DNA of 64,000 bases from Asticcacaulis solisilvae (GTDB taxonomy: Bacteria; Pseudomonadota; Alphaproteobacteria; Caulobacterales; Caulobacteraceae). Positions 1-7,338 of the stretch are shown here, piece by piece; position 1 is the stretch's first letter, and the number at the start of each line of letters is the position of its first letter. Below the pieces are notes generated by a model, which searched no databases, was not told the origin of the DNA, and saw only the letters and a program-made list of their open reading frames with translations. Location: assembly GCF_017875235.1 (NCBI RefSeq), contig NZ_JAGGMI010000003.1, positions 372,001 through 436,000 of the forward strand, read 5' to 3'. Both the position numbers and the translations under genes were made by a program.

Positions 1-33
1 CTTTGAAATGATAAGTAATGCGTTGAGATTGCG

Positions 34-72
34 CCAGTTTTTGAAACTGGTAGCGCTGCCGAATTTCGGCAG
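34..72. repeat. Two adjacent palindromes
   Basis: Positions 34-50 form a 7-bp inverted repeat (CCAGTTT / AAACTGG, 3-nt spacer). Positions 56-72 form a palindrome with 8-bp arms (CTGCCGAA / TTCGGCAG) around one T. They lie just before the start of the first ORF, so an operator or transcript-end role is possible. No T-run follows, so a simple intrinsic terminator is not supported. Confidence 0.4.
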
Positions 73-85
73 GTCGGGGGTGTAG

Positions 86-493
86 ATGTACAGGTCAGAG
101 CCGATAGTCGCACCCGAGGACGTGTGCCTGGATTTCATTATCGAGAGCCCCTGCCTGATCAGGATCAACTATCCGGCGATCAACATCGGCTTCAGGCTTT
201 TCGAGCACGTGCGTTGGGAATTCGAAAAGGTCGACCAACCCTGGAAATACGACTGCATGTTTAACATGCTGCCGTTCCAGGGTCATATCCTGTTCGACGA
301 ACTCGATGCCTTCCGGGAGAGCTGGTATCGGATGGTTGGGGATCGCGACATTGGACGGAAGGTGGCGTCGGTTAGCCTCGACCCACTGACGGCCGAGCGT
401 TTCGAGACCTACAAGGTACTCTTTCCAACCCGGGTGTTCCGGCTTTTCCACACCGTGACCGATGCTTATGCTTGGCTCAATGGCGATATGTGA
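86..493 (+). CDS. Hypothetical protein, 135 aa
   Basis: This is an open frame of 135 codons with no family I recognise. The ATG at 86 follows a G-rich stretch (AGGTCGGGGG) that could act as ribosome binding site. The C-terminus (positions about 115-132) reads VFRLFHTVTDAYAWL, which recalls the end of SpoIIAA/STAS-like small proteins, but this is a weak resemblance only. There is no signal peptide or membrane segment. It lies upstream of the iteron origin and is transcribed towards it. A long antisense ORF in the same place looks like its shadow. Confidence 0.55.
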   Translation: MYRSEPIVAPEDVCLDFIIESPCLIRINYPAINIGFRLFEHVRWEFEKVDQPWKYDCMFNMLPFQGHILFDELDAFRESWYRMVGDRDIGRKVASVSLDPLTAERFETYKVLFPTRVFRLFHTVTDAYAWLNGDM

Positions 494-553
494 TTTTTAA
501 ATATTCGACCTCGGAGCGGAGATTTGAGCCACGTCACTAGCTTGTCGAATCGA

Positions 554-848
554 CCGTGTGAAATCACGAAAATCTAATGACAGATCGTATACTTTCCGTC
601 GGACGCGTGTCACCGTGAGGAAGGCTGAAATGGCTTGGACAATCTTCCGTGTGATATCACGAACGGGCGAGGGTTATGAAAGGCGGGAACGTTCGGCTAG
701 GCTTGGGTTTGAACTATTGCGCCTCAGTAGGAATCAGCCCGTGTGAAATCACGAAGAGCTAAGAGTGGGCGGGTCGTAATTTTTGCTGCTCCGGTGCGAA
801 ATTTTCAGGGGTCTCCGCGAGGTGCTATTGGCCGTGTGAAATCACGAA
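554..848 (+). repeat. Distal iterons, four copies at ~93-bp spacing
   Basis: Copies start at 554, 647, 739 and 832, so the steps are 93, 92 and 93 bp. Three are exact matches to the 17-bp consensus and the second carries ATATC in place of AAATC. Sequence between copies is not repeated, so only the spacing is kept, at about nine helical turns. All four are in the same orientation and on the same face of the helix. Confidence 0.85.
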
Positions 849-1131
849 TGGAATGTCCTCTTTTCGGCGAGGCGAATCGTTTTACGCGTATTGTTGGGGC
901 GGCCCCTACCCCCAGGTGAGTGTGTAAGTCGGTTACAGGGCCGGAGCGTTCTTGGATCGTTTTGTTGTGGTGCGTCTGGAGCGAATTTGGCCGATTTTGC
1001 GTTGGCTCTGTAGGCGAGCGCCTTCTCCGGCTGGCAACCCGGAGGAAGTTAAATGTAGTTAGAGTATGAGTTACGCGATTCTGGCGTTCAGGTAAGACGC
1101 TGATCTATCGAAGAAATATTGAGGCGCGGCT

Positions 1132-1140
1132 TGTGGATAA
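1132..1140 (-). promoter_or_regulatory. DnaA box
   Basis: TGTGGATAA on the plus strand is the complement of the DnaA consensus TTATCCACA, nine of nine. A second near match, CTATCCACA (eight of nine), lies at 1214-1222 on the plus strand inside the proximal iteron cluster. DnaA recruitment next to iterons is usual in theta plasmid origins. Confidence 0.7.
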
Positions 1141-1467
1141 CCGTTTGAAATCACGAAGCAGGCAGTGTGAAATCACGAATTCCACCGTGTGAAAACACGA
1201 ATCGGTTGTCAAACTATCCACAGTGCGCTTACAGTGTGAAATCACGAACCCTACTGACGGGTTCGTCCGGTCGGGACCGTGTGAAATCACGAAGATGGGT
1301 AGGTCCCTTACAAGGGGAACAAGGCTGTATTCGTTTTCGACTGCCTCCGACAGTGTGAAATCACGAATCGCACTGTGATGTCACGAACCAAACCGTGTGA
1401 AAACACGAAAGAAACATTCGGCTGTCTACCGTGTGAAGTCACGAAGATGGCCGTGTGAAATCACGAA
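1141..1467 (+). repeat. Proximal iteron cluster, ten copies
   Basis: Copies start at 1141, 1163, 1185, 1232, 1277, 1351, 1371, 1393, 1429 and 1451. Several neighbours are 22 bp apart (two helical turns). Variants include CCGTTTG, CAGTGTG, AAACACGAA, GAAGTCACGAA and GATGTCACGAA. The last copy ends 9 bp before the initiator ATG, so initiator bound here should also block its own ribosome binding site or promoter, giving autoregulation (inference). Confidence 0.88.
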
Positions 1468-1476
1468 GAGGCCGGC

Positions 1477-2517
1477 ATGTCCGAACTACCGAACCCAACG
1501 CGATCGCCCCTCCTCCCGGACCGGCATTCCCAGCCGGACTTCTTCATCGCGGATATCTTCGACGCCACGCCGAAAGGCGACCAAGCGTCAATGGAACACC
1601 CGATGTTCACGCTCTCGACCAAGCCTGACATGGAGAGCATGAACTACCGGCATGGGGATATCTTCATCAAGATTGGCCCCTCCCCTATCGGCCGCGCGAC
1701 GGTGCACGATCGGGACATCCTGATCTACTGCATATCCCAGTGCATGGCCCGCTTGAACGAAGGCCTGCCCGTGAAGAAGTCGATGCGCTTCAACCCGCAC
1801 GACATGATGATCGTGACGAACCGCGACACGTCGGGGCGCGGATATGAAGGCTTCCGCAACGCGTTGAGAAGGCTCCAGGGGACGCAGATCGAAACCAATA
1901 TCAAGATGGGCGGCAAGGACCAGTGGAATGTATTTTCGTTGATCGATAAGGCCGAAATCATAAAGGAAGACCGGGAAAGCCGGATGCTGGAGGTGGAGAT
2001 CACGCTTTCGGATTGGCTTTTCGACGCCATCGAGGCCAAAGGCCGGGACCTGCTTACGCTGGACCGCGGCTATTTCCGCCTCCGCAAGCCGCTCGAACGC
2101 CGGCTCTACGAGATCGCCCGCAAGCATTGTGGTAGTCAAAAGTCGTTTCGGATCGGATTGCAGCGTCTCCAAGAGAAGACGGGTAGCACGAGCGAGGCTT
2201 GGGAATTCCGGCGCATGCTGAACCGGATCATCGTGGACAACGAGACCCACGGGCACATTCCGGAATACGATTTCGTTCTCGAAGGCGACATGGTCACCAT
2301 AGTTCGCCGCGAAGTCGCCGCCCTGCCCTCCTCCGCTCGCCGACTGATGATCAGCGAGGAGGCACGGGAAAAAGGCCGCAAAGCGGCGAAAGGATGGGAC
2401 ATCTACGCGCTGGAGTCCGACTGGCGCGAGTGGGTGGACTCAAAGTCGATCGAAGTCGCGTCGTCGGACGCTCACTTTGTCTCGTTCTGCAAAAAACGCG
2501 GACCGATTAAACGCTAG
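1477..2517 (+). CDS. repA: Plasmid replication initiator, RPA/RepA family
   Basis: A 346-aa replication initiator of the RPA family (Replication initiator protein A), common on alphaproteobacterial plasmids. The signature region near residues 190-215 reads LDRGYFRLRKPLERRLYEIA, typical of this family, and the basic C-terminal third is consistent with DNA binding. It binds the iterons just upstream and opens the origin. The ATG at 1477 follows GAAGAGG at about 7 nt. The last codons and stop overlap a 38-bp repeat that recurs after the partition genes. No truncation is visible and the length is normal for the family. Confidence 0.9.
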   Translation: MSELPNPTRSPLLPDRHSQPDFFIADIFDATPKGDQASMEHPMFTLSTKPDMESMNYRHGDIFIKIGPSPIGRATVHDRDILIYCISQCMARLNEGLPVKKSMRFNPHDMMIVTNRDTSGRGYEGFRNALRRLQGTQIETNIKMGGKDQWNVFSLIDKAEIIKEDRESRMLEVEITLSDWLFDAIEAKGRDLLTLDRGYFRLRKPLERRLYEIARKHCGSQKSFRIGLQRLQEKTGSTSEAWEFRRMLNRIIVDNETHGHIPEYDFVLEGDMVTIVRREVAALPSSARRLMISEEAREKGRKAAKGWDIYALESDWREWVDSKSIEVASSDAHFVSFCKKRGPIKR

Positions 2518-2543
2518 CGAAAAATGCGGTTAATGCACATGCT
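2506..2543 (+). repeat. Direct repeat bracketing the par genes, copy 1
   Basis: A 38-nt sequence overlapping the 3' end of the replication gene. It matches 4141-4178 at 30 of 38 positions, including a shared CGCTAGCG palindrome (one mismatch on each side) and an AAAATGCGG core. The two copies flank parA and its partner, so they are candidate centromere (parS-like) sites or par-operon operators. This role is an inference. Confidence 0.55.
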
Positions 2544-2645
2544 GGCAAGGACATCGAGAAATGCGTGTGCATGCCCCTAATGTTTCCGATGCTTGTGAAT
2601 TTTATCGAACTATAAACATTCGAAACAGGCGTAGTATGACAAAGC

Positions 2646-2688
2646 TAGTTTCCTTGTAAGAAACTATTTCATCGCCCGGAAACTATTT
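2646..2688. promoter_or_regulatory. Repeats upstream of parA (candidate operator/parS)
   Basis: GAAACTATTT occurs at 2660-2669 and again at 2679-2688 (19-bp step). The first copy is also the right arm of an inverted repeat with TAGTTTC at 2646-2652. This AT-richer block lies in the 220-bp gap between the replication and partition genes. It is a good place for the par promoter and an operator bound by the ribbon-helix-helix partner. No clear -35/-10 pair can be called. Confidence 0.4.
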
Positions 2689-2808
2689 AGCGAGGCAAAC
2701 ACCACAATTTAATGCGTTCGCAAGCAAACGAAGTGAGTGCTGGTTAATGCTCTCTTAACTATATTCGAGCAGATTCGCGGGAAGTTCCAACGGCAATCGA
2801 GTCCTACC

Positions 2809-3648
2809 ATGGTCAAGGCACCCGTCATCAGTTTCGCCACGTCCAAGGGAGGGTCTGGCAAAAGCACGGCCCTGATTATCCTGGCGTCGGTCTTCGCGCA
2901 CGAGGGCGGAAAGGTCGCCGTCATCGACACCGATCCCAATGAGACCGTGTGGCGCTGGTCACAGAAGCCCGGGCGGCCGGACAACATCAGCGCCTACAAG
3001 ACCCGCAACGAAGACGAATTGCTGGACGCTATCGATGCGGCCCGTGCGTCCGGACACCAGCTGATTCTGGTGGATGTGGAAGGTCGCGCCTCGGCGCTTG
3101 GCAACGTCGCAATCTCCGCAGCCATGCTGACCGTAATACCCGTCCGGCCATCTGAACCTGATGGGGTCGAGGCCTCGAAAACGATCAAGGCGATCAGGGC
3201 GATCGAGCGTTCGACGGGTCTCGAAAAGCGCTATTGCATCGTCATCAATGGCCTCAACGGCGCTATCCGGACGCGTACCTTTTACGACGTAAAAGCCACC
3301 TTCGAACAGGCCAATATCCCGATGGCCGCGCACCTGGTCGACCGGGAAATCTATCGGCGTGTGCTGATGGAAGGGGGTACGATCTACGACATGGCCGACC
3401 TGACGGAGAAGCAACTGAAGACGGCCCACGACGAAGCCTACCTGTTCGCGGACAACGTCGCGGCACTCGTCGGACTTCGTCCCGAAGATGCCGGCCACGC
3501 CACACCCGAAGCGGAAGCCGCCGTCAAGACCGCTGTTAATCGCGCGGCCGCGGCGACGAAGGACCAGACGCAGAATGAAGCAGACAGCGTAGCAGGCGAG
3601 GCCACCCGAGTTGTCGAAGGGGCGAGCCTGAGCGGGGAGGCGGCCTGA
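2809..3648 (+). CDS. parA: ParA-type partition ATPase
   Basis: A Walker-type ATPase of the ParA/MinD/VirC1 group that segregates the plasmid with a DNA-binding partner. The deviant Walker A KGGSGKST lies at about residues 12-19. A second motif, LILVDVEGRASALG, and VIPVRPSEPDGVEA follow at about 85 and 110. The frame is open upstream to a GTG at 2737, but MVKAPVISFATSKGG is the usual family N-terminus, so the ATG at 2809 is preferred; neither has a strong ribosome binding site. The alanine-rich tail after residue 230 is low-complexity. Its TGA overlaps the ATG of the next gene by one base, so the two are translationally coupled. Confidence 0.85.
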   Translation: MVKAPVISFATSKGGSGKSTALIILASVFAHEGGKVAVIDTDPNETVWRWSQKPGRPDNISAYKTRNEDELLDAIDAARASGHQLILVDVEGRASALGNVAISAAMLTVIPVRPSEPDGVEASKTIKAIRAIERSTGLEKRYCIVINGLNGAIRTRTFYDVKATFEQANIPMAAHLVDREIYRRVLMEGGTIYDMADLTEKQLKTAHDEAYLFADNVAALVGLRPEDAGHATPEAEAAVKTAVNRAAAATKDQTQNEADSVAGEATRVVEGASLSGEAA

Positions 3649-4133
3649 TGTCCGGACAAACTAAGTCGCGCTACCAATTTGGCAACGCTCAGAACTGGCT
3701 CGACGACGAAGCTGCACCGGAAGAAGCGGCCGTCGAGACCGGCGCGGATCGGGAGGCCTTGAAGCAGAAGGTGCAGGAGGCCGCCGCGTCCGTCGGATAC
3801 GTCGCCCCGTCTGAACAGCCTAAGCCGGAAAAGATCGTACCAATTGCGCCGCGCGCCAAGAAGCCGGCTTCGACCAAGGCCAAGGCCGAACTCGACAAAG
3901 GCAAGGGGCGTCCTAAGGGCGACCGCTCGATCCAGATGTCGGTACGAATCCGCCAGGAACACGACGACCTGATCAAAGCAATCGCCCAGGACGACTTTTC
4001 AGTCGCCAGCATCGTTGAAGCGGCCATGGTCGCCTTTGCCAAGACGCTCGTTCAGGACAAGAAGTACAAGCGCATGCCCCTCGACGGCGACACCCTGGCG
4101 CTTGCGAAGTCCATCGCCGAAGGCGCGCGATAG
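3648..4133 (+). CDS. Ribbon-helix-helix partner of ParA
   Basis: A 161-aa protein with a charged, probably disordered N-terminal half and a C-terminal ribbon-helix-helix-like segment (about residues 95-130: RSIQMSVRIRQEHDDLIKAI then VASIVEAAMVAFA). This layout, and its one-base overlap with parA, point to the centromere-binding component of the partition system (ParB/ParG role). It probably also represses the par promoter. It has no ParB-family HTH. The function is inferred from context and fold, not from a specific family match. Confidence 0.7.
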   Translation: MSGQTKSRYQFGNAQNWLDDEAAPEEAAVETGADREALKQKVQEAAASVGYVAPSEQPKPEKIVPIAPRAKKPASTKAKAELDKGKGRPKGDRSIQMSVRIRQEHDDLIKAIAQDDFSVASIVEAAMVAFAKTLVQDKKYKRMPLDGDTLALAKSIAEGAR

Positions 4134-4140
4134 CAAGCGC

Positions 4141-4178
4141 ATTAAGCGCTAGCGGAAAATGCGGATTATGCGTGCGCT
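4141..4178 (+). repeat. Direct repeat bracketing the par genes, copy 2
   Basis: This is the second copy of the 38-nt repeat described at 2506, beginning 7 nt after the stop of the ParA partner gene. It shares CGCTAGCG and AAAATGCGG with the first copy. Confidence 0.55.
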
Positions 4179-4212
4179 CGTAAAAAGCGGTTTGAGGAGA
4201 AGGGGAGGGCTC

Positions 4213-4240
4213 GTCCTTACGGTTCAATGTACCGGAGGAC
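4213..4240 (+). promoter_or_regulatory. Hairpin covering the ribosome binding site of the primase-like gene
   Basis: GTCCT (4213-4217) pairs with AGGAC (4236-4240), and inside it CGGT (4220-4223) pairs with ACCG (4231-4234). The 3' arm contains the GGAGGA ribosome binding site of the gene starting at 4244. A purine-rich AGGAGAAGGGGAGGG precedes it, as in the leaders of parB-like, sno and ardC. This suggests translational control by RNA folding (inference). Confidence 0.55.
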
Positions 4241-4243
4241 AAA

Positions 4244-5155
4244 ATGTCACTTTCCGAAATCGTCCGGGTGTGCGGCGGAGATCTGTACAGTTCGGGCCGC
4301 CGCGCATCCATTCCCGCACCTGGCCATAGCCGGGCAGACAGATCCGCATCGCTCGTTATCGGTAAGACCGGCCGGGTCGTCGCCTATAGTTTCGGCGGCT
4401 CGACCATCAGGGACATCCTTGATGACTTGAGGTCTCAAGGCCTGATCGATCGGGCCGGTTATCCGATCGGGTCATCACCTCGACCCAATGCGGGCGCGGT
4501 GCTAAGCGATGGTCAAAAACGGGCCACGGCCATGAAGCTCTGGTCGCATGGTGTGCCGCTGGCAGGCACCCTAAGCGAACGCCATCTCGTTCGGCGTGCC
4601 TTAGATCCGGCCTTCGTCTCGCAGGCCCGTCTTCTGCATCACCCCGCCTGTCCGCTGTCCGTCTATGGGAACGGCGGCAGAGCGGGTCCAGCCCTGATGG
4701 CCCTCATCCTGGCGCCCGACGGCACACCTTGCGCGGTCGAACTCACCTACCTCAACGCCACCGGGCGCAGAGACCGAAGCCTACGATTGTCGAGGAAGAC
4801 CGTTGGGATAGTACCGCCTGGCGCCTTCGTCCCGCTATCCCATCTCGCGCCGCACATGGTGGTGGGGGAGGGCGTGGTGACGACCCTGTCGGCCATGACA
4901 ATTCTTGGGTTGCCGGGTCGAGCCCTCCTTGGGGCGCGCAATTTGCCCAGCTTGATCCTACCGAGCGGCGTAGCGGAGATTACGATCGCCGCCGACCGTG
5001 GCGGACCAGGTGAGGGTGCAGCGCATCGGCTCGAAGAAAAGCTGACCCCGCAAGGCGTGCGCGTTCACATCCGGCTGCCGGACGAGCCGTTCGAGGATTT
5101 CAACCTGATGCTTGAAGCCCGTGTCCAAGGAAGAGGGGAGGGAGGGAAGGGGTGA
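4244..5155 (+). CDS. Toprim-domain primase-like protein
   Basis: A 303-aa protein of the plasmid/phage primase-like group (DUF7146 plus Toprim). The Toprim region has the acidic motif VVGEGVVTTLSAM (about residues 205-217), corresponding to the EGIETALS motif, and TIAADRGG (about 248) for the second acidic motif. It lacks the N-terminal zinc finger expected in full DnaG-type primases. It would act in plasmid DNA priming or processing. The ATG at 4244 has a good GGAGGA site. Its last 27 nt are shared with the leader of the next gene, and its TGA lies inside that leader. Confidence 0.75.
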   Translation: MSLSEIVRVCGGDLYSSGRRASIPAPGHSRADRSASLVIGKTGRVVAYSFGGSTIRDILDDLRSQGLIDRAGYPIGSSPRPNAGAVLSDGQKRATAMKLWSHGVPLAGTLSERHLVRRALDPAFVSQARLLHHPACPLSVYGNGGRAGPALMALILAPDGTPCAVELTYLNATGRRDRSLRLSRKTVGIVPPGAFVPLSHLAPHMVVGEGVVTTLSAMTILGLPGRALLGARNLPSLILPSGVAEITIAADRGGPGEGAAHRLEEKLTPQGVRVHIRLPDEPFEDFNLMLEARVQGRGEGGKG

Positions 5156-5199
5156 CTGGATGTTGAGGATGGGCCTCACCCAGTCTGGAGACTACCACC
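5129..5199 (+). promoter_or_regulatory. Hairpin leader of the ParB-like gene (leader family, copy A)
   Basis: A 71-nt segment starting GGAAGAGGGGAGGGAGG and ending at the ATG. It folds into a hairpin: GACTGG pairs with CCAGTC, and inside it TGAGG pairs with CCTCA around an ATGGG loop. GGAG follows as ribosome binding site. The leader before sno (7268-7338) has exactly the same length and layout, with an A-to-G change in one arm matched by T-to-C in the other. Its first 27 nt overlap the coding end of the primase-like gene. Confidence 0.7.
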
Positions 5200-7221
5200 A
5201 TGACCGCATCGGCGACCCAGCTGAAATCCATTTCCGTCCGCCTCAAGGACCTCGACATCGCTCCGGAGAATCCCCGCTTCCTGGAAGGCCCGGACGACCA
5301 GATCCCTGACCTGGCGACAAGCCTCGCGCCTGATGCCGCGGGCCTTCTCGTGCCCTTGCTGGTGCGGGCAGGTGGCAAGAAGGAAAAGCCGTTCATGGCC
5401 CTGGATGGTCGCCGCCGGCTGTTCGGTTTTCGCCACCTGCTGGAGCAGGGCCTCATCAACGAGGACATCGAGATCGCTGCCTACCTGTGCGAATCGAAGG
5501 AATCGATCGCCGCAGCCGCCATTACCGCGAACCAGGCCCGCGTTCCGCTGAAGCCGGCCGAGATCATCCTGGCAATCCGAGCACTGGCTGCCAAGAAGAT
5601 TACAATCGAGGCCATGTCCCGCGCCCTGTGCGTCGATATCGCCGAAGCCCGGCGCTATCACGCCGTCAGCCAGGTCCATATGGATGTCCTGATGGCCTAC
5701 AAGGACAAGCTGTTCGATTTCGACGCCATGAAGCTGATTGCCCGCATTCCGTCCATGCCGGAACAGAAGGCACTGGCGAAGCTCGCGCGCGAACAGGGGA
5801 CGCTGCGCGCCTATCAGATCCGCGACTACATGGACAATGACGGCCTCTCAGCCCTCTCGTCGCTGATGCAATTCGTCGGTATGGACGATTACCTGGCCGC
5901 TGGCGGCCGCAAGTCCTGCGACCTGCTGGAAGAGATGCCCGATACCTGTCTGGATGCCGACCTTGCCATGCGTTTGTGGTCAGAGAAGGTGACGCCGATT
6001 CAGGCGGCGTTTGGGGCCCAGGGCATGGACGTCTTCATCTCGGCTGACGAAGACTGCTATGCGCCCGAGGGGTTCACTGAGGCGCCGTACCGCTATAACC
6101 GGTCGGTAGACGAGAAGACGGCGATCAGCACGGCGGAGGCGAGCCTTAACGAGGTCCGTGAGACAGTTAACGCCACGGCCCACGCAGATGGCGTCACTCC
6201 GGCGATCTTCCTGCCCCTCGTGGAACCGCAGCACGCGCTGGCCGTCGCCAAGTTCGCGCCAATGCCCGTCCGTGCGGTGCAGATCCGTCCCGGCCAGCGA
6301 ACCGTCCTGGAATTCCGCTTCTTTACGACGGCCGATGACATCCGTGCGTGGGAACAGGCCAAGATCGCGGCAAAGCCGGCAGAGGAACTTAAGGAGGAAA
6401 CACCCGCCCGGGTCGCCGACGTCATCCCGGAGCGCCGGATTGCCGTCGAGACCGACCACGGCGGCGCCTTCCACCAGCTCGCGTCGGAACTGGCGGTCCG
6501 CGGCTTCCAACGGTCCTTGGCCGACAGCTTCTCGGCCTCTTTCAAATTCCTCCTGGCCACCATGTTCGAGCAGGTCGTGCTGCACAAGGCCGGGGGCACG
6601 GTTGAAGATCGGGCGCTGAAGATGACCTTCGGCCGCAATATCGGTGCCTATTACCAGGAGCCAGTGCAGGGCCTGGACGCCGACCTGTTCACCCGGCTGG
6701 AGGTCTACCGCGACGCCTTTACGGAATCGGGCCTGCGCACCTATCCCTGGATTTCAAGCCTCGCCTTCCAGCAACTCCAGGACCTGCTGGCCCTGATGAC
6801 GGCGGTCTCGGTTTGGCTCAACGAACCCGACGCGAAGTTCATCCGCCGGACGGCGCGGGCGCAGATCCAGGAAGTCTCGGAAGAGATCGACCACGACATC
6901 CGCACACACTTCTTGCCGGATGCCGACTTCTACGCACGTTGCAGCAAGAAGCAACTGCTGGGCTACGCCGAGCGCATGGGGTGCGAGATGGATACGCTCG
7001 GGACGATGAAGAAAGCCCCGCTCGCCGAATATGTCGCCGAACAGGCGCAGGCGCGGCAATGGGTGCCGACGGTGCTGACCTTCGACAACGCCGCGGCGAT
7101 CGAGCCGGAGATCGACGACGAAAGTGAAGCCCCGACCGAAACCGATGACGGGGATCTTACGGCGGTTGAAGCCGCTCCGGCCGCCTTGGTCGTGGACGAC
7201 GACGAGGCGCTTGCCGCCTGA
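5200..7221 (+). CDS. ParB/RepB-fold plasmid protein
   Basis: A 673-aa protein with an N-terminal ParB/sulfiredoxin-like domain. About residues 60-75 read FMALDGRRRLFGF, the arginine patch of the ParB N-terminal domain, followed by an HTH-like helical region (about 120-210). The 400-residue C-terminal part is not one I recognise and ends in a very acidic tail. Proteins of this type are common on alphaproteobacterial conjugative plasmids beside sno-type helicases. True partition is probably handled by parA and its RHH partner, so the role here may be in DNA uptake or early gene control. It is followed by a terminator. Confidence 0.8.
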   Translation: MTASATQLKSISVRLKDLDIAPENPRFLEGPDDQIPDLATSLAPDAAGLLVPLLVRAGGKKEKPFMALDGRRRLFGFRHLLEQGLINEDIEIAAYLCESKESIAAAAITANQARVPLKPAEIILAIRALAAKKITIEAMSRALCVDIAEARRYHAVSQVHMDVLMAYKDKLFDFDAMKLIARIPSMPEQKALAKLAREQGTLRAYQIRDYMDNDGLSALSSLMQFVGMDDYLAAGGRKSCDLLEEMPDTCLDADLAMRLWSEKVTPIQAAFGAQGMDVFISADEDCYAPEGFTEAPYRYNRSVDEKTAISTAEASLNEVRETVNATAHADGVTPAIFLPLVEPQHALAVAKFAPMPVRAVQIRPGQRTVLEFRFFTTADDIRAWEQAKIAAKPAEELKEETPARVADVIPERRIAVETDHGGAFHQLASELAVRGFQRSLADSFSASFKFLLATMFEQVVLHKAGGTVEDRALKMTFGRNIGAYYQEPVQGLDADLFTRLEVYRDAFTESGLRTYPWISSLAFQQLQDLLALMTAVSVWLNEPDAKFIRRTARAQIQEVSEEIDHDIRTHFLPDADFYARCSKKQLLGYAERMGCEMDTLGTMKKAPLAEYVAEQAQARQWVPTVLTFDNAAAIEPEIDDESEAPTETDDGDLTAVEAAPAALVVDDDEALAA

Positions 7222-7227
7222 CACTCC

Positions 7228-7258
7228 GGGCCTCCGTCGCACGACGGGGGCCTTTGTT
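7228..7258 (+). terminator. Intrinsic terminator after the ParB-like gene
   Basis: CCGTCG (7234-7239) and CGACGG (7242-7247) form a stem that is extended by GGCC pairing outside it. TTTGTTCT follows. It begins 7 nt after the stop codon. Because it precedes the sno leader, sno should need its own promoter. Confidence 0.7.
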
Positions 7259-7267
7259 CTGCCGGCA

Positions 7268-7338
7268 GGAAGAGGGGAGGGAGGTCAAGGGCGACTGGAC
7301 TGTGGGGATGGGCCCCGCGCCAGCTCAGGAGCCTAACC
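7268..7338 (+). promoter_or_regulatory. Hairpin leader of sno (leader family, copy B)
   Basis: A 71-nt segment with the same start (GGAAGAGGGGAGGGAGG), length and fold as the leader at 5129. CTGG pairs with CCAG, and inside it GGGG pairs with CCCC around the conserved ATGG loop. AGGAG lies before the ATG. The base changes relative to copy A keep the stem. No standard -35/-10 pair is seen between the preceding terminator and this leader. Confidence 0.7.

Larger units (their letters stand above)
550..1476. other. Iteron origin of replication (oriV)
   Basis: A 930-bp non-coding stretch directly upstream of the replication initiator gene. It contains 14 copies or near-copies of a 17-bp iteron (consensus CCGTGTGAAATCACGAA), one perfect DnaA box and one near match. 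This is the standard arrangement for an iteron-controlled theta plasmid, where the initiator binds the iterons to start replication and to limit copy number. The 849-1131 part has no iteron or gene that I can see and may hold the melting region or a promoter. Confidence 0.85.

Noticed and set aside
919-935. A fifteenth iteron
   Set aside because: AGTGTGTAAGTCGGTTA matches the consensus at too few positions and lacks the ATCACGAA half.
554-1467. CRISPR array
   Set aside because: Repeats are 17 bp with variable 5-76 nt gaps, occur directly before a replication initiator and have no cas genes; they are iterons.
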